A stretch of 64,000 nucleotides of DNA from Camarhynchus parvulus. Its lineage: Eukaryota > Chordata > Aves > Passeriformes > Thraupidae. Location: NCBI RefSeq assembly GCF_901933205.1, contig NC_044572.1, positions 61,972,965 to 62,036,964 of the forward strand, in the 5' to 3' direction. A model generated the notes under the pieces. It searched no databases and had not been told where the DNA came from. It saw nothing but the letters and a program-made list of their open reading frames with translations. Shown here in pieces: positions 41,301 to 54,944 of this stretch. Both the position numbers and the translations under genes were made by a program. Each line of letters begins with the position of its first letter. Within the stretch, counting starts at the first letter, position 1.

Positions 41301-44300
41301 GGAGAAGAAAGTGATGTGTAACTACTTATAGGTTATAAAGAAGCTCAATATGCATTACTCCACACTAAGTTTGAAAAGCAGTCAGTGTTCCCAGCCAGAA
41401 CCATATAAACAAGAATGATTTGGATGAACATGTGGAATCTATCTGTATCGAATATAATCATAATTCCAGAGAAGGAAGCTTGCCTTATCCCACCAACTGC
41501 ATTCAAAATTTCCTCTTGCACAGTTTCTCCAGTTCTATTCCAGAGTTTCACTGTGTGAGGACCTTTGGAATCAGGAATGCCCACATGTGAAGCAGACTTT
41601 TGTACTGCTTGAGAAGTGTGGAAAGATATCAAGAATACATTCAAAAATTGCATGAATAAAGAAAAGGACTCTTATAGCTTATCTACACAAAGAAATTACT
41701 CAGTATTAATTGAGAGTATGAATATATAGTACAAATTCAAACACTCAACAACTACTTCCACATGCAACGAGCTGAACACTCCAGTATAATGAGCATTACA
41801 ATTCAGTGTAATTTACATTGAACAAGAATATTCAGTAACACCCAAAACTGGAGTCAGTGTGCAGCAACGAGTGTTTTGTACATTCTGCCTTTTTCCCCAG
41901 CAAATTCCCTTGGAAGAAGCATTTTCAGTATCAGTAAAATACAAACTTAAACAAAACAAAAAGCAGAAACAAAACAACAAACGAACAAATCACCAAAACC
42001 ACCTCACTGTACAGTTTAACTTAACAGAGGTTTCCAGGAGAGAGCACATTCCTATTTCACTGTTTGTAGACAGATCATTTACAGGGATGCTCTTGCTACT
42101 GATGCAAGTCCTGCCAAAACCTGAAGGTGTCAGGGAACACTAAAGATGTTACCCCTTTTTGCTGCCTGGCCCACTTTCTCCAGAAGATGGCCCTTGCTGC
42201 AGCACAATAAGCAATCTGTCCATCCTCATTCTCCCCCAGTATTCACAGTTCCCTGTATTTGCTTTCTCTGCGTGTAAGTTTGTGCTGTGCACCATCTGTG
42301 AACCACCCTGGCTGCTCAACAAGTATCCACGTTGCTCTGCTGCTCTTTGTCCAGCAGACTGAGGAGAGGAGCAGAACAGAGAACTAGACATAGTAAACTC
42401 AGCAATCACCATACCACAACTTAGAAGGGTTTATTAGCCAGAACTTTCGGGAAGATTAATTTGAAAAAGCTTTTAAAATGTATTAGTTAAACCATAACTA
42501 AAGTTTAAACGCTCTTGTTTAATTTACTTAAGAAGTAAATTTAACTTAATCTACTTTAGAATTCAAAACAAAAGTCGCTTGCAAATAAAAGAACCCATAA
42601 CAGATTTGAATGTGATTTAATTGATAAACTTTTTAAGTGAGCTCAAATTAAAAATAAAGAATGTTCATGTAGCAATTTAGAATATTTTTCCTGAATCTTC
42701 CTACATATGCAAGCTGAGAGACTGCTATTCATTTTTTCTGAGACAGAAAATGCAGTGAAGACAGAGGGCTGTGTTTAGAACTGGGCAGGAAGGTAGCTAT
42801 GAAGAAGTGTGAAGTGAAAGCATTTCAAGTAAGTATTTTTGTAAGGCACTTGCAAAAATGACAAAAATTGCTCTGTTGCCTAGCTCATTTTTCAGCTGAA
42901 TTACTTAACCAGATGGTAAACCAAGATATGTGACCTTTATGCCAAGTAAGGTCATGTATCTGGGTTTTGGGGGTTTTATCCAATATAGTTTAAAAGTAAA
43001 AAATACTCTGAAAAGACAAGCAAAACTTTTTTGGAAAACTAAAGGCGAATGCATTTTCTAAAGGATAATTTGCTTAGTCAACACAAAAGAGATGTAATCT
43101 AACAACACTCAGACTTTTAAGAAAATGTATATATGATATCACCCCTGTATCATTCTGATGCGTACTGCAGGCCAAATTCTACCTTGCCAAGTCATCTCTT
43201 AAACACACCAGAAAAAACAAGCCCAGAAAATGACACATATATGCACATTTTAAATAAGAAATAGCCACAACATAACAAAGTTCTTACTCTGATGAGAACC
43301 ATGGCATTCGTTTTTAATAAGCCTTAAGTTCTGTAGTTAATGCTAGATCCTGCTTCACTGTTCAGCATCTGCATTCCCTCACAGCAAAGCCTGCTGCAGA
43401 TTAGATGGAGGCTTAAACTTACAAATGGAACTGACATTTACAAGTCAGAAGTGACACAGAGAAACTCTGCAATTGAATCACTCAGTCTGGGTACACTCCC
43501 AGCTGGCTTCAGTAACAGGATACATCAGATCGCAATTTACCATGGACAAAAAGACTTTTCTCACAGTTGCTACATCCAGGACTTTGTTAAAACATTGGAA
43601 AGATTTTACAAGGCTTTAGGACCTGACAGATCTTATAGCAAATTTTAAGGAAAATTAAGCAAATTTAGTAAGTTATTTAAGCAAGTAATTTAAGCAAGTT
43701 AGTGTTTCGGACATGTTCACTTTTAAAGCCCAAAATGGGAAGTGTTATAGAACAACCAGACCTAATAATATTAGGTAGTACTATCTTATATAAAGCTTTA
43801 AAACTTGTTACAGAGATGTCAGCTATATTACATTATTAAGGTCTACAATCCTGCACACAACTGTAGAAACCCTGAATAAGTGAATAATCCATCTTTACAT
43901 GGTGAGCAAATCAGGAAACCACTCTCATAGGTATTTAAAGCTTTGGGGTTTCAGGACCTGTTTCTGAGAGGCAGACTTCTTTCAACACATCAGAGTGTTC
44001 GGGTTACAAAGCTCACGTGTGACCAAGGATCTTCTAAAAAATGTGCAATCCACCACCAAAAAGTCTAATTCTCATGAGTAATAGAAGCTGCTTTACATAG
44101 TGGGTGCTAAGTATTTCCCTTAAGGCCTAACTAAGCATCCAGGGAAGCCTCATCCCACCAAAGGCAGCAAGGAAGTGTAGTAGGTATTTATTAATTTGTA
44201 CTAATTTACAGCAGTTTAAGGGCACAGCAGCACAAGCCTCACCAAACCGTAGCAACCAGCATGCAAGTCTTTCAAAACAGCATAAAGCAGCTGAGAGTAA

Positions 44301-46650
44301 ACTAGAAACAGACATCAAAATTTTAAAATACTTTTTCAATTTTTTATTTCCAAAGTAATTAAACCCTCAATGAGAAATGGCCAGGCTAAAACTGTCAGAT
44401 TATATGGTTGTGTTTATACAACACCAGTCTCTTTCTCCAGCTACATTTCAAATGGGAAAAGCATACAATTTTTTTTTTAGTCAAAACCAGCCAAAGTATT
44501 TTCCCATAAGCTTTCCAGGAAAGCCAACCTCTGGACTAAAACCAAACATAAAACTTTCACCAGGAAAGGAGAATATTTCATTAAATTGTGAATACGCAAA
44601 GACAACATTCAGACATAAAATGATGGAGAAAATTCTTACGTAACTTTCCACTTAGCAGCTACTACAGACTACCACCTATTATAATAAGAACATAACATAA
44701 TAATTTATTTCAAAAAACTCAACTGAATTCAAGGCACAGGCATTATATTGTATCCTCTCTATTGCTGTCTGAGTTTTGTACATTAATCTTCAGCATAAGG
44801 AGCGAATGATCAAAAAGCATGAGAATGAATACATACTACTCCACAAAGCTACTTTTGTCCACATAACTATGCATGTTTTGTTCCAAAAAGCAGTAGATAA
44901 TTTCATAGAATCACAGGACTTTGATAAGTTTGATGATTGTAATTTTTCCAGTATTAAAGACTTTTAGCTGATTTATAAAAAGTAATTACTTGGAAAAGCT
45001 GGAGTATTTATTTTGAAATATGTATCACCTTCCTCTAAACAGAAGAAATAATAAAAATACCTGCAACAACAAAATTTTTGTAAGAAGAAAAAGTCTGAAG
45101 TGTATTGTAAAATTATTTATATAAAAATTATAGGGTAAAATTTGAAACACTCCAGAAACTTTTGCAGAAAATTAACAAACCCAAGGTCTATTTTACCAAT
45201 TCTTAAATCTTTTAAAATTACTGTAATGCACCTATCTGTGGATATTGGATCATTAATAAGATTTAAGTGAAATACTTCTTCTACATAATGTTCTAAATAA
45301 TGCACCATCTTAACCAACATCAAAAAAAATACCAGTTTTGAAGTTAATTTTTCATTTCAAGATCTACCTTAAAACCTGCTCACAATGTACATAAAAATGT
45401 GATAGTGAGAATACAGGAGACATCAGAGCTTGCACACTTTACTCTCACTAACACCTCTTTGCACTAAAAATAGGGCACCTACAGGAACAGATGTTTGGTT
45501 GCTTTGAGCTGGAATCCTGAAAAGCACAAACAGCCAAAGTTCTAAAGTCACCCTCAAAAACTGAAGAAAATAATCGTGTTACAGTTTTCACGCCAGTAAA
45601 GCATTCATCATAAAACACACAGACATTCACAAACACAGAAAATAATACTCAGAAGAGAAAAGTCATCAGCTTATATGCAGTATGTGTTTGGGTTTCTGTC
45701 CTGAATCCCAGCTGCCTTTCATGGATGGCAACCCAGTCCTTCATCCTAACACACCAAGCTGTAGAGCACAGTGAGGCTGCTGCTTCATAGGCAGGAAAAC
45801 CAGCAAAGGTGACAGAATGGGCATCAGAACAATTTCCAGATAAACTGCTCCTGTTAGCAATTAAAGGTCTTCTGGGACTGTACAGTTTGATCAGCTTAAT
45901 GTTCTACTGACTTTCAGGAAAGATGTTGTAAATTTCCATTTTCTTTTTCCACTGCCCACATAGTATGGATGGAAATCAGCAGACTTACAGCCTATTTCTA
46001 GGTCTGCTATTAAATAATAGTCATACTATGTTAATCCTCATTTTACTAAGACATAAAAAGAAAAAACCCCAACTAACCAAAAAAACAAGGAAGAAACCAC
46101 TGACTTTACCTGAGCAGCTAGTCCAAATTCCGTGTTTTGGAGGTATTTTCACTTAGAGACACTAACTGGCAAACTCCAACTAGTTTAAGAATTTTCCTAG
46201 CTAGTGCTGTGCATTTTCTGGAAAAGCTTAACCAACTACCCATGAATGCCTGTGGGTAGCAATGTGATGTTATTCCTGGAAAGTGTATTTCAGAAGTGGC
46301 ATCTTTAGGCAATTCAGTACTCAAGTTCTGCCTTCTGTGACAGCCTTGCAATAATTTTGACTTGCACAGGGATTGCTGTAACCGAAGTATTTTACAGAGC
46401 AATCTAATTTTTAGAATTTCATCAAGTAAAATAGTGTATTGATATCATCTGCAAAATAAATAGGATACTAAAGTACTGATGTCCATGTAAGTGGATACTC
46501 CTGTGTTTGGGTATTTTGACCAGAAAAGCTTAGCCCAACTTTACAGGCATGACTTAAAATACAATGTACAATTCCATTGTCCACTTTGAGAACTTACACA
46601 GCTTCCATTCACTGGGCATCACACAGTGTTTCATTTTTTGAGTGAGCTTC
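38343..46650. other. AT-rich non-coding stretch
   Basis: No gene or named repeat was recognised. The segment 39519-40320 is unusually rich in overlapping open frames of 126-146 codons on both strands, none with a domain I know. A fragment near 44897 has about 15 bp resembling the reverse complement of a CR1 end, too short to call. Confidence 0.55.
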
Positions 46651-46784
46651 AGAATATCCCTGTTAGAGCATGGTGCTAACAGCACCAAGGTTGTGGGCTC
46701 AACCCCCATAGCGGCCATTCACTTAACAACTGGACTTGAGGATTATTGTGGGTCCCTTCCAACTCAGAATATTCTGTGAATCTG
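46651..46784 (+). mobile_element. tRNA-Ile-derived SINE with CR1-like tail (TguSINE1-like)
   Basis: The left part follows the body of tRNA-Ile: GTTAGAGCATGGTGCTAA, then CACCAAGGTTGTGGGCTCAA (B-box region) and a CGGCCA end. This is fused to a short tail, GTGGGTCCCTTCCAACTCAG followed by AATATTCTGTG, that resembles the end of CR1. This fused structure is what I know as the passerine SINE family TguSINE1, mobilised by CR1 machinery. The copy lacks the 5' end of the tRNA portion, including most of the A box, so it is unlikely to be transcribed by RNA polymerase III. Its presence is the best clue to a songbird host. Confidence 0.85.
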
Positions 46785-49700
46785 TAATTTTTTACTCCAT
46801 ATTATACATACAAAGCCCAGTATAGAAACCTTCATAATTTGTCTTTGATGACACAGGAGGTGACTATCAGATTCATACACATAGGATTTGCAACTTGTCT
46901 TCTAGTTCCATACTGGAAAAGAATTAAGCAATACTTGGTAAAACATATTTAAATTTTAAGCAAATGTTTTCTAAAATCTATCAACATGTGTAAATACACT
47001 ACTTTTTACTAGGAAGACTTCTGAATGCATCTGTTATCAATGTGCAAAAAGGACTGAAATACCAAAAAGTCTGTTTAAAGGAACAATAAAATTTATGACT
47101 ACATGCTTCTCTTCTGTACAGAAAAAAAAAAGCTGAGCAGCCATTCAAGATCAGTGAATTTAAGTGAGTGACCTCCTCCACAAAGAATGGCTGATGTCCT
47201 AGGGGTAAAATTTGGGAGAAGTGAAATTCTGCAGAACTGGCTCCAGCTTTTGCATCGCAGCATCTCAAATCACTCCTACTCCAGCATCTTCATCTCTTTA
47301 TACATACCAAAAGTAATGAGTGTCCTTGAATTTCACTCCTGGTTGTTACAAGCAAAATTATCCACCTCACGTTTTAACATGGGGAATTTCCCCTTACCTA
47401 TTATAATTCCTGCAAGCCAGATAGCTTTATCTGGTAATTACCAAGGTGCAGTCTTTATTTTAAGCTCTGGTAAGAAAGAAATTTTTATCACCATGTCCAC
47501 AGCTGCTAGTCAGGAATTATTATTTTCACAGCTTTCAGACCTTGCCACATCATTTGAATGCACTATACAATGGCACATTTCAGAATGATGAGCTTCTTCA
47601 GCCAGTACATCCACTAGAAAGAATGGTGATTGATTCAGTCCTCTCAGCCTAAATGCACTCTCCCTTTTTATGGTTTTTCATAACCATTACTGCATACGGA
47701 TACCTCTTGGAATTACGTAACGTATGCATGTCAGTGCAAATCTATCATGCTCCAAACTCAAAACAAAACATACCAATTAAAGTTTACTTGAAAAAATGAT
47801 AAAAGAAAAAGCAACAGGGTGGAGAAATATAGTGACAGAAACTACAATTACAAACTTCCAACCTTTCTAGAATGTTTACATTAGGCTGCAGCTCCGCAAA
47901 AACTTCAGAACGTTTAATTTTCCCCTTCATGTAACAAGCAGTTGAGTCTCGCATACAAAATTATGTATTAAACCACGTTTTCTCGAAAATAAGGATACTG
48001 CTATCAAAAGTGATACTTCAGGTAAGTGTTATAAAATTTGTTTCCACTTAAAAGTATTGTGACAACATTTAAGTAAGACTTTGACAATCCATTTCCATGC
48101 ATGCATATTTGAATATCAAATTTCTGTATAATAAATGAGGCATTTTCCCTTTATATACTTTAGTAATTTAAAATACGTCTTTCTAGGTTCTTATACTGAA
48201 ATTTATCTAAATGCCCCCTTAAATATGCATTAACACAGAACAGGAACAAACCAAGACCTGACTTACAAAACAGTATATCTTCTGTCCTGTGTTAAACCCC
48301 TGCAGCTCTCTACAGGCTTCCAGCAACTTTCCTTGGTGTCCTAGGCCATGGTGGAGCCCACCTCACACTAAGAGGAAGCCAGATGCAGAAACCAGTGAAG
48401 CTTCTGAAGTTCAGCCACCAGAAAGGAAAACATGAGCTTCCTATATTTAAACTGCCTCTCTTTCAGAATGTCATTGCTGGAATTCTTTTAACACTTTAAA
48501 AGCCTTTCTCATCTCAACTTTGCAAGTTTATTTATGTGTGTACACATAAAATAGTTTCCCTAAAGCCTTTAGTTCTGGCATACCAGAATTTTCACTAAGA
48601 AGTCACCAGGACTGAAAGCTTATAGCTTTTAGCCATACAAAAGAGTATTGCAGTTTCTTGTCTCTACTAAAAGCATATTTGCAATTCTGCAGCCCTAGTA
48701 AAGAGGGGAATCAATTAAACTGTGCATTATCCAATTTACATACAAATCCTGTATTAAAAACTTCAACTTGAGCTGGCAAAGTAAAAAAATATGACAGAAG
48801 CTATTGAACAAATTCAGGCTCCAGTTACAGTCAGGTAAATCTGTAGTGACAGCTCTGAAACAAATAAAGTTACCATGGTGTAAAGTCTGAAGTAGCTGGG
48901 AACAGAACTCGGTCACCTGGCATTTACTTACTTCACTAAACCTAAAGCCCTGCAAGGGTCAAACAATGAATAACTACATAGTTTGTGAGAAAAAATGCCT
49001 AGAAACCCAGGATACAGAGGTGAAATGAGGATAAATGCTTTGCTTCCATACTGAAATTTATGGCTTTTGTTACTCTAAGCCAGGCCATGGATATTGCTTT
49101 AATGCGCTACTAATATTTTCAGTGTAAAATTACATTCATTGAAAAATAAGGTATGATTCATACAGAGTTCACATGGAATATTAAAGTAGATTGACTATTA
49201 CAGCCAGATGTATAAACCTTTAAAAAACTTCAGTTGAGATTTCTTTTTCCATATAATAAATGTAATTGTTTCAACTATGGACTAGTTGAAAGTATCCAAT
49301 TAGTATCTTACAACTAGAAAGACTTGGATACTTTAATACTTGTTTCTGCATCTAGTTTATGTATTTCATAGTAAACACCATAGCCTGAACCTGGAAAATG
49401 TGAAGATTAATCAGAGCAGTAGTCTCTTCAAGGCTAAGAAGCTTTTGTAGACTTGCACTTGCACCTCACACGTAGCAAAGCACATCTAAAGAAAAGGTAT
49501 GTGAAAAACAACAATTGCGAAAATTACAAAGAGTACAGGCTTAAATTGACGTTATTTAAAATAAAAATGAAACCTCAATTAGGCTTCAGATATTACTTGT
49601 AAGAATGAAAAATGAAACCCACACTAAATACCATTATCCCATTATGTTAGCCCCGAAGCATACTTGCATTCTGAAGCTTCCAGTCGAGAGGAACCCCACG

Positions 49701-49809
49701 CAAATCCCAAAGCAAACTTCAGTTAAACTTTAAAAGTTCACCTCTTTTTGCATAAGATAACGCAATTAACACACATGCCTCGAGCCAGCAATCACCTCCT
49801 CTTCACCTG
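46785..49809. other. AT-rich non-coding stretch
   Basis: No exon or repeat family was recognised. The longest open frame, 133 codons at 47187-47588 on the plus strand, has no recognisable domain. If the CpG island at 49.8-50.4 kb drives leftward transcription, this stretch would be the proximal intron of that transcript. Confidence 0.5.
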
Positions 49810-50375
49810 AAAGGCGGGGTGGAGAAGCTTCGGGAGAAGGCGGGAAGGGGTTGAGCTCCCTTCCCCGCGCTCGCAGGTGCCGGTCGGCGCCTACCCGGCT
49901 CCCTGCGGGAAGAGCGCGGTGCTGGCGCTGGGAGCGCAGCGCCTCCCGCTGCCGGGGCGCTGCGGGGCCGCCGAGTGCCGGCTGCCGCTCCCTACCTCTG
50001 CCTGGCCGCGGGTTTCTCCTGGGCGCGGAGCGGGCGGCACTCCGGGGGGTATGCCGCGGGAAGGCGGCCGGGGAGCTCTGCGAGCCCCCGGGCAGCGCTC
50101 GGGTCCTGCCGCCCTCGCAGCTCCTCTGCCGCGTCGCGCATCTGCCTCCCAGCCCGGGGGCTGGCGGCGAGCGCAGGCACCGGGGGGCTCCGGCCGCCGA
50201 GGCCGCTGCCGGTGGCGGCCCCGGGCGTGCAGCTGCAGGCGGTGCTGCCGCCGCCGCCGTCTCCCACAAAGGACAAATTCATTTTCCACGTCCCGAGCGC
50301 GGCGGCGGAAAGGCTCGGTGCCGGGTGGGTCCCACCGCTACCGGGCGGCTGCGGGGGGAGGACCTCGCTCGGGAA
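49810..50375. promoter_or_regulatory. orphan CpG island, candidate promoter
   Basis: About 570 bp of very GC- and CpG-rich DNA stands out sharply from AT-rich flanks and begins 5.3 kb upstream of the DEK island. On the minus strand the left edge offers a plausible splice donor, TTTCAG|GTGAAG, with the GT at 49806-49805, so a leftward non-coding first exon is possible. Open frames of up to 200 codons cross the island in several frames on both strands. They are rich in Ala, Gly, Arg and Pro, as expected from GC-rich DNA lacking stops, and I do not call them genes. Candidates are an RNF144B promoter, a divergent lncRNA promoter or a distal DEK promoter. Confidence 0.7.
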
Positions 50376-53300
50376 AGAAAAGCCTCTTGTCTTCTGGACA
50401 GCGTCGAATTATCTCATGTCAGGAAGACAAGTTATTACCCAAGATCACCTTAAAAAATTATTAGAAAGCCACAGTGTTTTCCTTTTTCTCATCTTTGGTT
50501 CTTTGGTGTTTTGGTTTTGTTTTTTTTAAACAGAAGTTGCCAATACCTCCATACAATGCGTGTGGAAAACCACCAGTTTCACTTTGTCGTACAACTTGAT
50601 GGTCTAAGTGTAAACTCCTTCTAGTGCACAGTAGTAATAGCCCCAGCAATGTTTTCCATTTACAGTAAGCTCAAAAATGTGTAATTGTAAATGAATTGTA
50701 CAAATACCTATGGACTTGCCAAGTAGAAATTTGCAGACTCAAACCTTTAAGGCATAAATGAATGGACAGTGTTTCTTTTTCCAAAGTGTGGGTTACATAA
50801 CATTTGCATAGCTCGCTGGCACATCCACACACTATTCATTGCAACCCTCTCCCAAGGTAGCAGGAGGCCGGTAACTGAATGAGCATTCACTGCGGGTCAG
50901 ATTCTGTCCTTGCCATGCTTTGCTCTGGAAACCATCCTGAGCACAGCTCGATAGTGAGAAGTGGGTGGGACACTAAGGCAAGGGCCCTTTTATACCCCTC
51001 TCCTTGGTGTCAACAGTAGAGTTTTTTAGGGCTGTCACCTATGGGAGCTACAGGTCGTCTGTGCACAGTTCCCAGGCTCTTCCTTCTAAATACTGCATCT
51101 AGCAGTAGATCTGAGCATTGCATAGAATACATAAAAGACATGCATGCTTTGACTGAACACAGAGTTGTAGGTCTTCCCAAACACACACAAAGTGGTAATT
51201 TTCAAACCCTGCAGTAAGATTCGACTTGACTTCGTGGTAAGTGGAAGGTAAACAGAAATCCCCACACAGAGCTGTCTGACAACACATCAATGTTGTTATT
51301 AGACACAGATGAAAAACGTGCCTTTAATATCCTACTTCGATTCATTGTCTATCTCTGATGTTTCTTTGTACTTTACAATTTTGTTGAATCTTGTGCACAC
51401 TTACCCTGAATCACGGCACAAAAAGAGATTTCTAAAGTAAATCTCTTTGGATTCTAAAGTGAAACTCTTTGGATTGATTTCATATTGATTACACACTTCA
51501 TGTTTGCGAGTATTTGTATTTACAGGGACAGCTCTTTAAGCTTCTTAAGGATCAGGCATGACAAGCCTGATGATCCTGCTAATCCTGAAACACTTAGATG
51601 GGGTATAAAAAAGGAAATGAATGTAGGATGCAGGACCCCCTTAGGAAACACTGTGCAAATTGAGTGTTCTCATCAGCTAATTAATGTAAAATACCTTGCA
51701 CAAGTGTGCAAACCTGAAGAGTCTCAGCTTATGTTATTGATCACATCACAACTTAACTGCATACTACCCAAACAGTTTTCAAGTTCTTGTCTTTAAATTG
51801 TGTTAATTAGCACAATTATTAGTTCATGTTTAACTTCCTGCTTTCAGCAGTGATTAAATAACCCTTAGATTCAAAAGCCACACACTAGTCTTAATGGTAA
51901 TAAAGATGTACTTGGCATTTGCACCGAGTTTTCTCAGAATTTCACAGGCCAGGCATTTTGACATTTCTAGGAAATCTTGTCACATGACTGTTAGAAAAAC
52001 CCTGAAGTGTAGACACACACATACATATATTTAAATGACTCACATAGGAATACAAAACAACAGTACCTACACTACTAGAAAAGTAGCATCCCATCATTTG
52101 TTGCTGTGGTATTTTACTCTGTGGATAAAATTCCAAATGAAAGGTACTTAGTGTCTACTTTGACGCAGGACACTTTCTCTGCAATCCACAGATGACCCTT
52201 TCTGTAGTTTTGCCCACAGCAGACCAGCCAGTTTCTGTGCTGATGGCAGGACACTGCAGTAAACAGGTCACTTTGGAAACAAAATAAAGGCAACCCTGAG
52301 GGACTTTGTAAAGGGAAGCCTACATTTTTGCTCCCAAAAGCTTTTCATACATTGTTTTATGCTCTATACTGAGAGCCAATAAACATTGCTTGATAATACA
52401 AGCTGCACTGAACTAACTGAAAAAAGCTATTTTCTTTAATTAACAGCAGCTGGTGAACATGTTTAAAACTGCACTTCCTGGTGCACTTCAACATAAAATA
52501 CAAGCTTGTAATGTATGCTGAAACATGAAGCTGCCCCTTTTTACAGCCCCCTCAAAGCAGTTTTCACCATTTAATGCTACTGAGCTATGACGTCTAAGAA
52601 ATGTACCCTTTGACATGTAAAAGTGAGCCCCAGGTACCTCCAGGAGAACCGTGTTTCACAGAAGTGGCATCTGCAGATGGAGCTAGCTCAGTGTGCCCTT
52701 AACATTAGGACTCTGACAGTAGAGAAGCACGCTCTCTGTGATGGAATAAGAAGAGCGGGTTATAGGAAGCAGCTCTTAAGAACTACTTAAAATTTCTTAT
52801 CCCCTTCTAATTTGTCCTTCTTCCAGGAGTTTAGGTTGCATTTAGAACCTTTCATTACACTGTCTAAACTCCTTAGATAGTGCTCATATTTTATACCAAT
52901 ACCATTGTCTCATCCAGGTCTTTCAAATCTCAACTAAAATAACATAATTAAGTGAATTTCCTCAGACTGGGAGATGACAGCAATATAGAAGAGTTGATAC
53001 ACTATATCCTCCCAAAGCAGTATATTGAGAATTCTTACTCATAATCAAAATGAGAAGACAAACCAGTTTCAAACTATTTTCTTGAATTTAGAGATTTCCC
53101 TTTAAAACATATCTGATTTTTTTCCAATTTGGTCCCCTCCTTCTCCTAAATTATAGCTTTGAAGATTTTTTCTGGTCTTCTTAACCCATATTGTCTCAGT
53201 CTGATGTGGGAGATGCAACAACCCATTATTAAACTGTTGACAGTACTGAAACCACTCCATAAAGCTGTAAATCAAAAAGATACTATGAAGGGCAGAGAAA

Positions 53301-54005
53301 GTTTCAAAAAACACAGTCAAGAGAAGTTATCATAGCTGTTGAAGTTCTGCCAGAGGAACCTGTGACAAAATGAAATTTACCTGCGCCAAGTATATAAATT
53401 CCTAAAATACTGGATTTGGTTTATGTTTAAGGGTCTGTCAGCTACTAAAGTGATATGACTTCACTAAAAGGATCAATGAAACCATTATCTTCTATTTCTC
53501 CTCAAGATAAAGGTGCATCTAATGTGGTATGTGTAGAATATCAATATACGTAATTCAGTTAGGCAAATCATCTCCATTGGGTAAATACATCCCTCTTTAC
53601 AAAATGATGATCTAATTTATCATCACCACCTGAAGCACAGCCTTTGGATGTTTTCTGTCACAATTCTGAATTAATCCAAACCTATTCATCTTCCAGGAAG
53701 TAGTTTGTTGTCTTCAAACATCTGTCTCGTGCCATTTGTGTAGCCCATGGCTCAATTATATTTTTGTCTCATTATTGTGTGTTAACAATAAGCTTGTCTA
53801 ATTACATATTGTTGGTAAATAATTTACATTTTCCCTTTTAAAATGACCACCATCTGTGATTGCACCGGCTTTTAAAAGAAGCTTTAAAATAAGGAATCTG
53901 CATCTCTCTTGCCTAAATTGGGTGGTGATTAATATACACTCCCCAGACTCTCCTTTTGTACACAGCATATAAATTGTTGTATTTCCTAATATCTTTATCT
54001 TACAG
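50376..54005. other. AT-rich non-coding stretch
   Basis: No exon was recognised. It contains a near-perfect 22-bp tandem duplication at 51430-51473 and a hairpin-prone segment at 51549-51577. Otherwise I see nothing in it. Confidence 0.55.
51430..51473. repeat. imperfect tandem duplication, 22-bp period
   Basis: The unit TTCTAAAGTAAATCTCTTTG plus GA at 51430-51451 is repeated at 51452-51473 with two substitutions. A small slippage duplication. Confidence 0.75.
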
Positions 54006-54173
54006 CTTGCCCAGAGCAGCTGTGGATGCCTCATCCCTGGCAGTGTTCAAGGCCGGGTTGGTTGGGCCTCTGAGCAACCTAATTTATTTGAAGGTGTCTC
54101 TGCCCACAGCAGGGGGACTGGCACCTGATGACCTTTAAGGTCCTTCCCAACCCAATCTGTTCTTTGATTCTAG
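54006..54173 (+). mobile_element. CR1 LINE 3'-terminal fragment
   Basis: Only the last 170 bp or so of CR1 remain: GCCCAGAGCAGCTGTGGATG, then GTTCAAGGCCGGGTTGGTTG, then AAGGTCCTTCCCAACCCAAT and a degraded terminal octamer. It is strongly 5'-truncated, as is typical for this family. Confidence 0.92.
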
Positions 54174-54519
54174 ATATTTTGCAGTATTTGTGTTACACTA
54201 TTTCCTTGGTTTACTACCCATTCTACCGGATTATGTTTTACATGCATCTAAGATGAACAATTCAAAGAAGTGTGACACTTAATTTCCTCTCTTTTACTGT
54301 CCCTTTACCTCCCGAAGAGCCATGTGCCTACAGCTCCTCACAGTAGCCAAGAAATTGCTCTTGGGAAAACACGGCTTTCAGACAAGACGCCTGCACTGGC
54401 TAGTTTGGGCTGCTTTCCTGCAACATACCGCCTGTGTACTCCTGACTCCTGTTGAAGGCAACGTGAAGACCAGCCTGGCCTCTTCTCAGGCTCCAAGATT
54501 AAATCTTAAGAATTGAACT

Positions 54520-54880
54520 CGGGCCACAGCGCACTCGCAGTCCTCAGCGAGTGGGACTGGCCCCTCGGCTCTTTCGGGGGCCGCCTGTGACCCTACATTT
54601 TGCAGGAGCAACTTGGCTCCTCAGCCGTTCCCTCCGGTTGGCCGCAACCCCCGGGCCCGCCGCGGCCCGAGCGAGGCGCGGCCGTTGCACGGCGCGGGCC
54701 CGCCCAGCGCCGCCGCGGGGATGCGCGCAGGGAAGGGATCGCCCTCACGGAATCGCGGCAAGGAGCGGGCGCTTTGCACCAGCCCCCGCGGGGAGGAGCC
54801 ACGCTGGAGTAATACGGAGGAAGCGGGAAGAATGCCACGCTCCTGGGAATTGTTCATCGTAGGCGCGCGGGAAGCATAGT
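54520..54880. promoter_or_regulatory. second CpG island upstream of DEK
   Basis: A 350-bp CpG-rich block is separated from the DEK island by about 380 bp that is largely a CR1 fragment. Open frames of 70-103 codons on both strands are stop-poor GC-rich DNA, not genes. It may be the upstream half of what was once a single broad DEK promoter island, or an independent promoter for divergent transcription. No clear splice donor decides the direction. Confidence 0.6.
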
Positions 54881-54944
54881 CACCCAGGACTGGTAGTAAA
54901 AGTAGCATATATGTGTAACACAAATACTACTAAATTCTTAAGAA

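Noticed and set aside
46651..46720. Possible functional tRNA-Ile gene
   Set aside because: The 5' acceptor stem and most of the A box are missing and the 3' side is fused to a CR1-like tail, so it is a SINE.
1..50000. RNF144B coding exons on the minus strand
   Set aside because: A by-eye search for reverse complements of several conserved RBR cysteine motifs found nothing convincing. This is a weak negative; a tBLASTn search would decide.
49766..50529. Several open frames of 96-200 codons on both strands over the 50-kb CpG island
   Set aside because: They overlap in many frames and are Ala/Gly/Arg/Pro-rich, as expected where GC-rich DNA lacks stop codons. No conserved motif, splice pattern or start context favours one.
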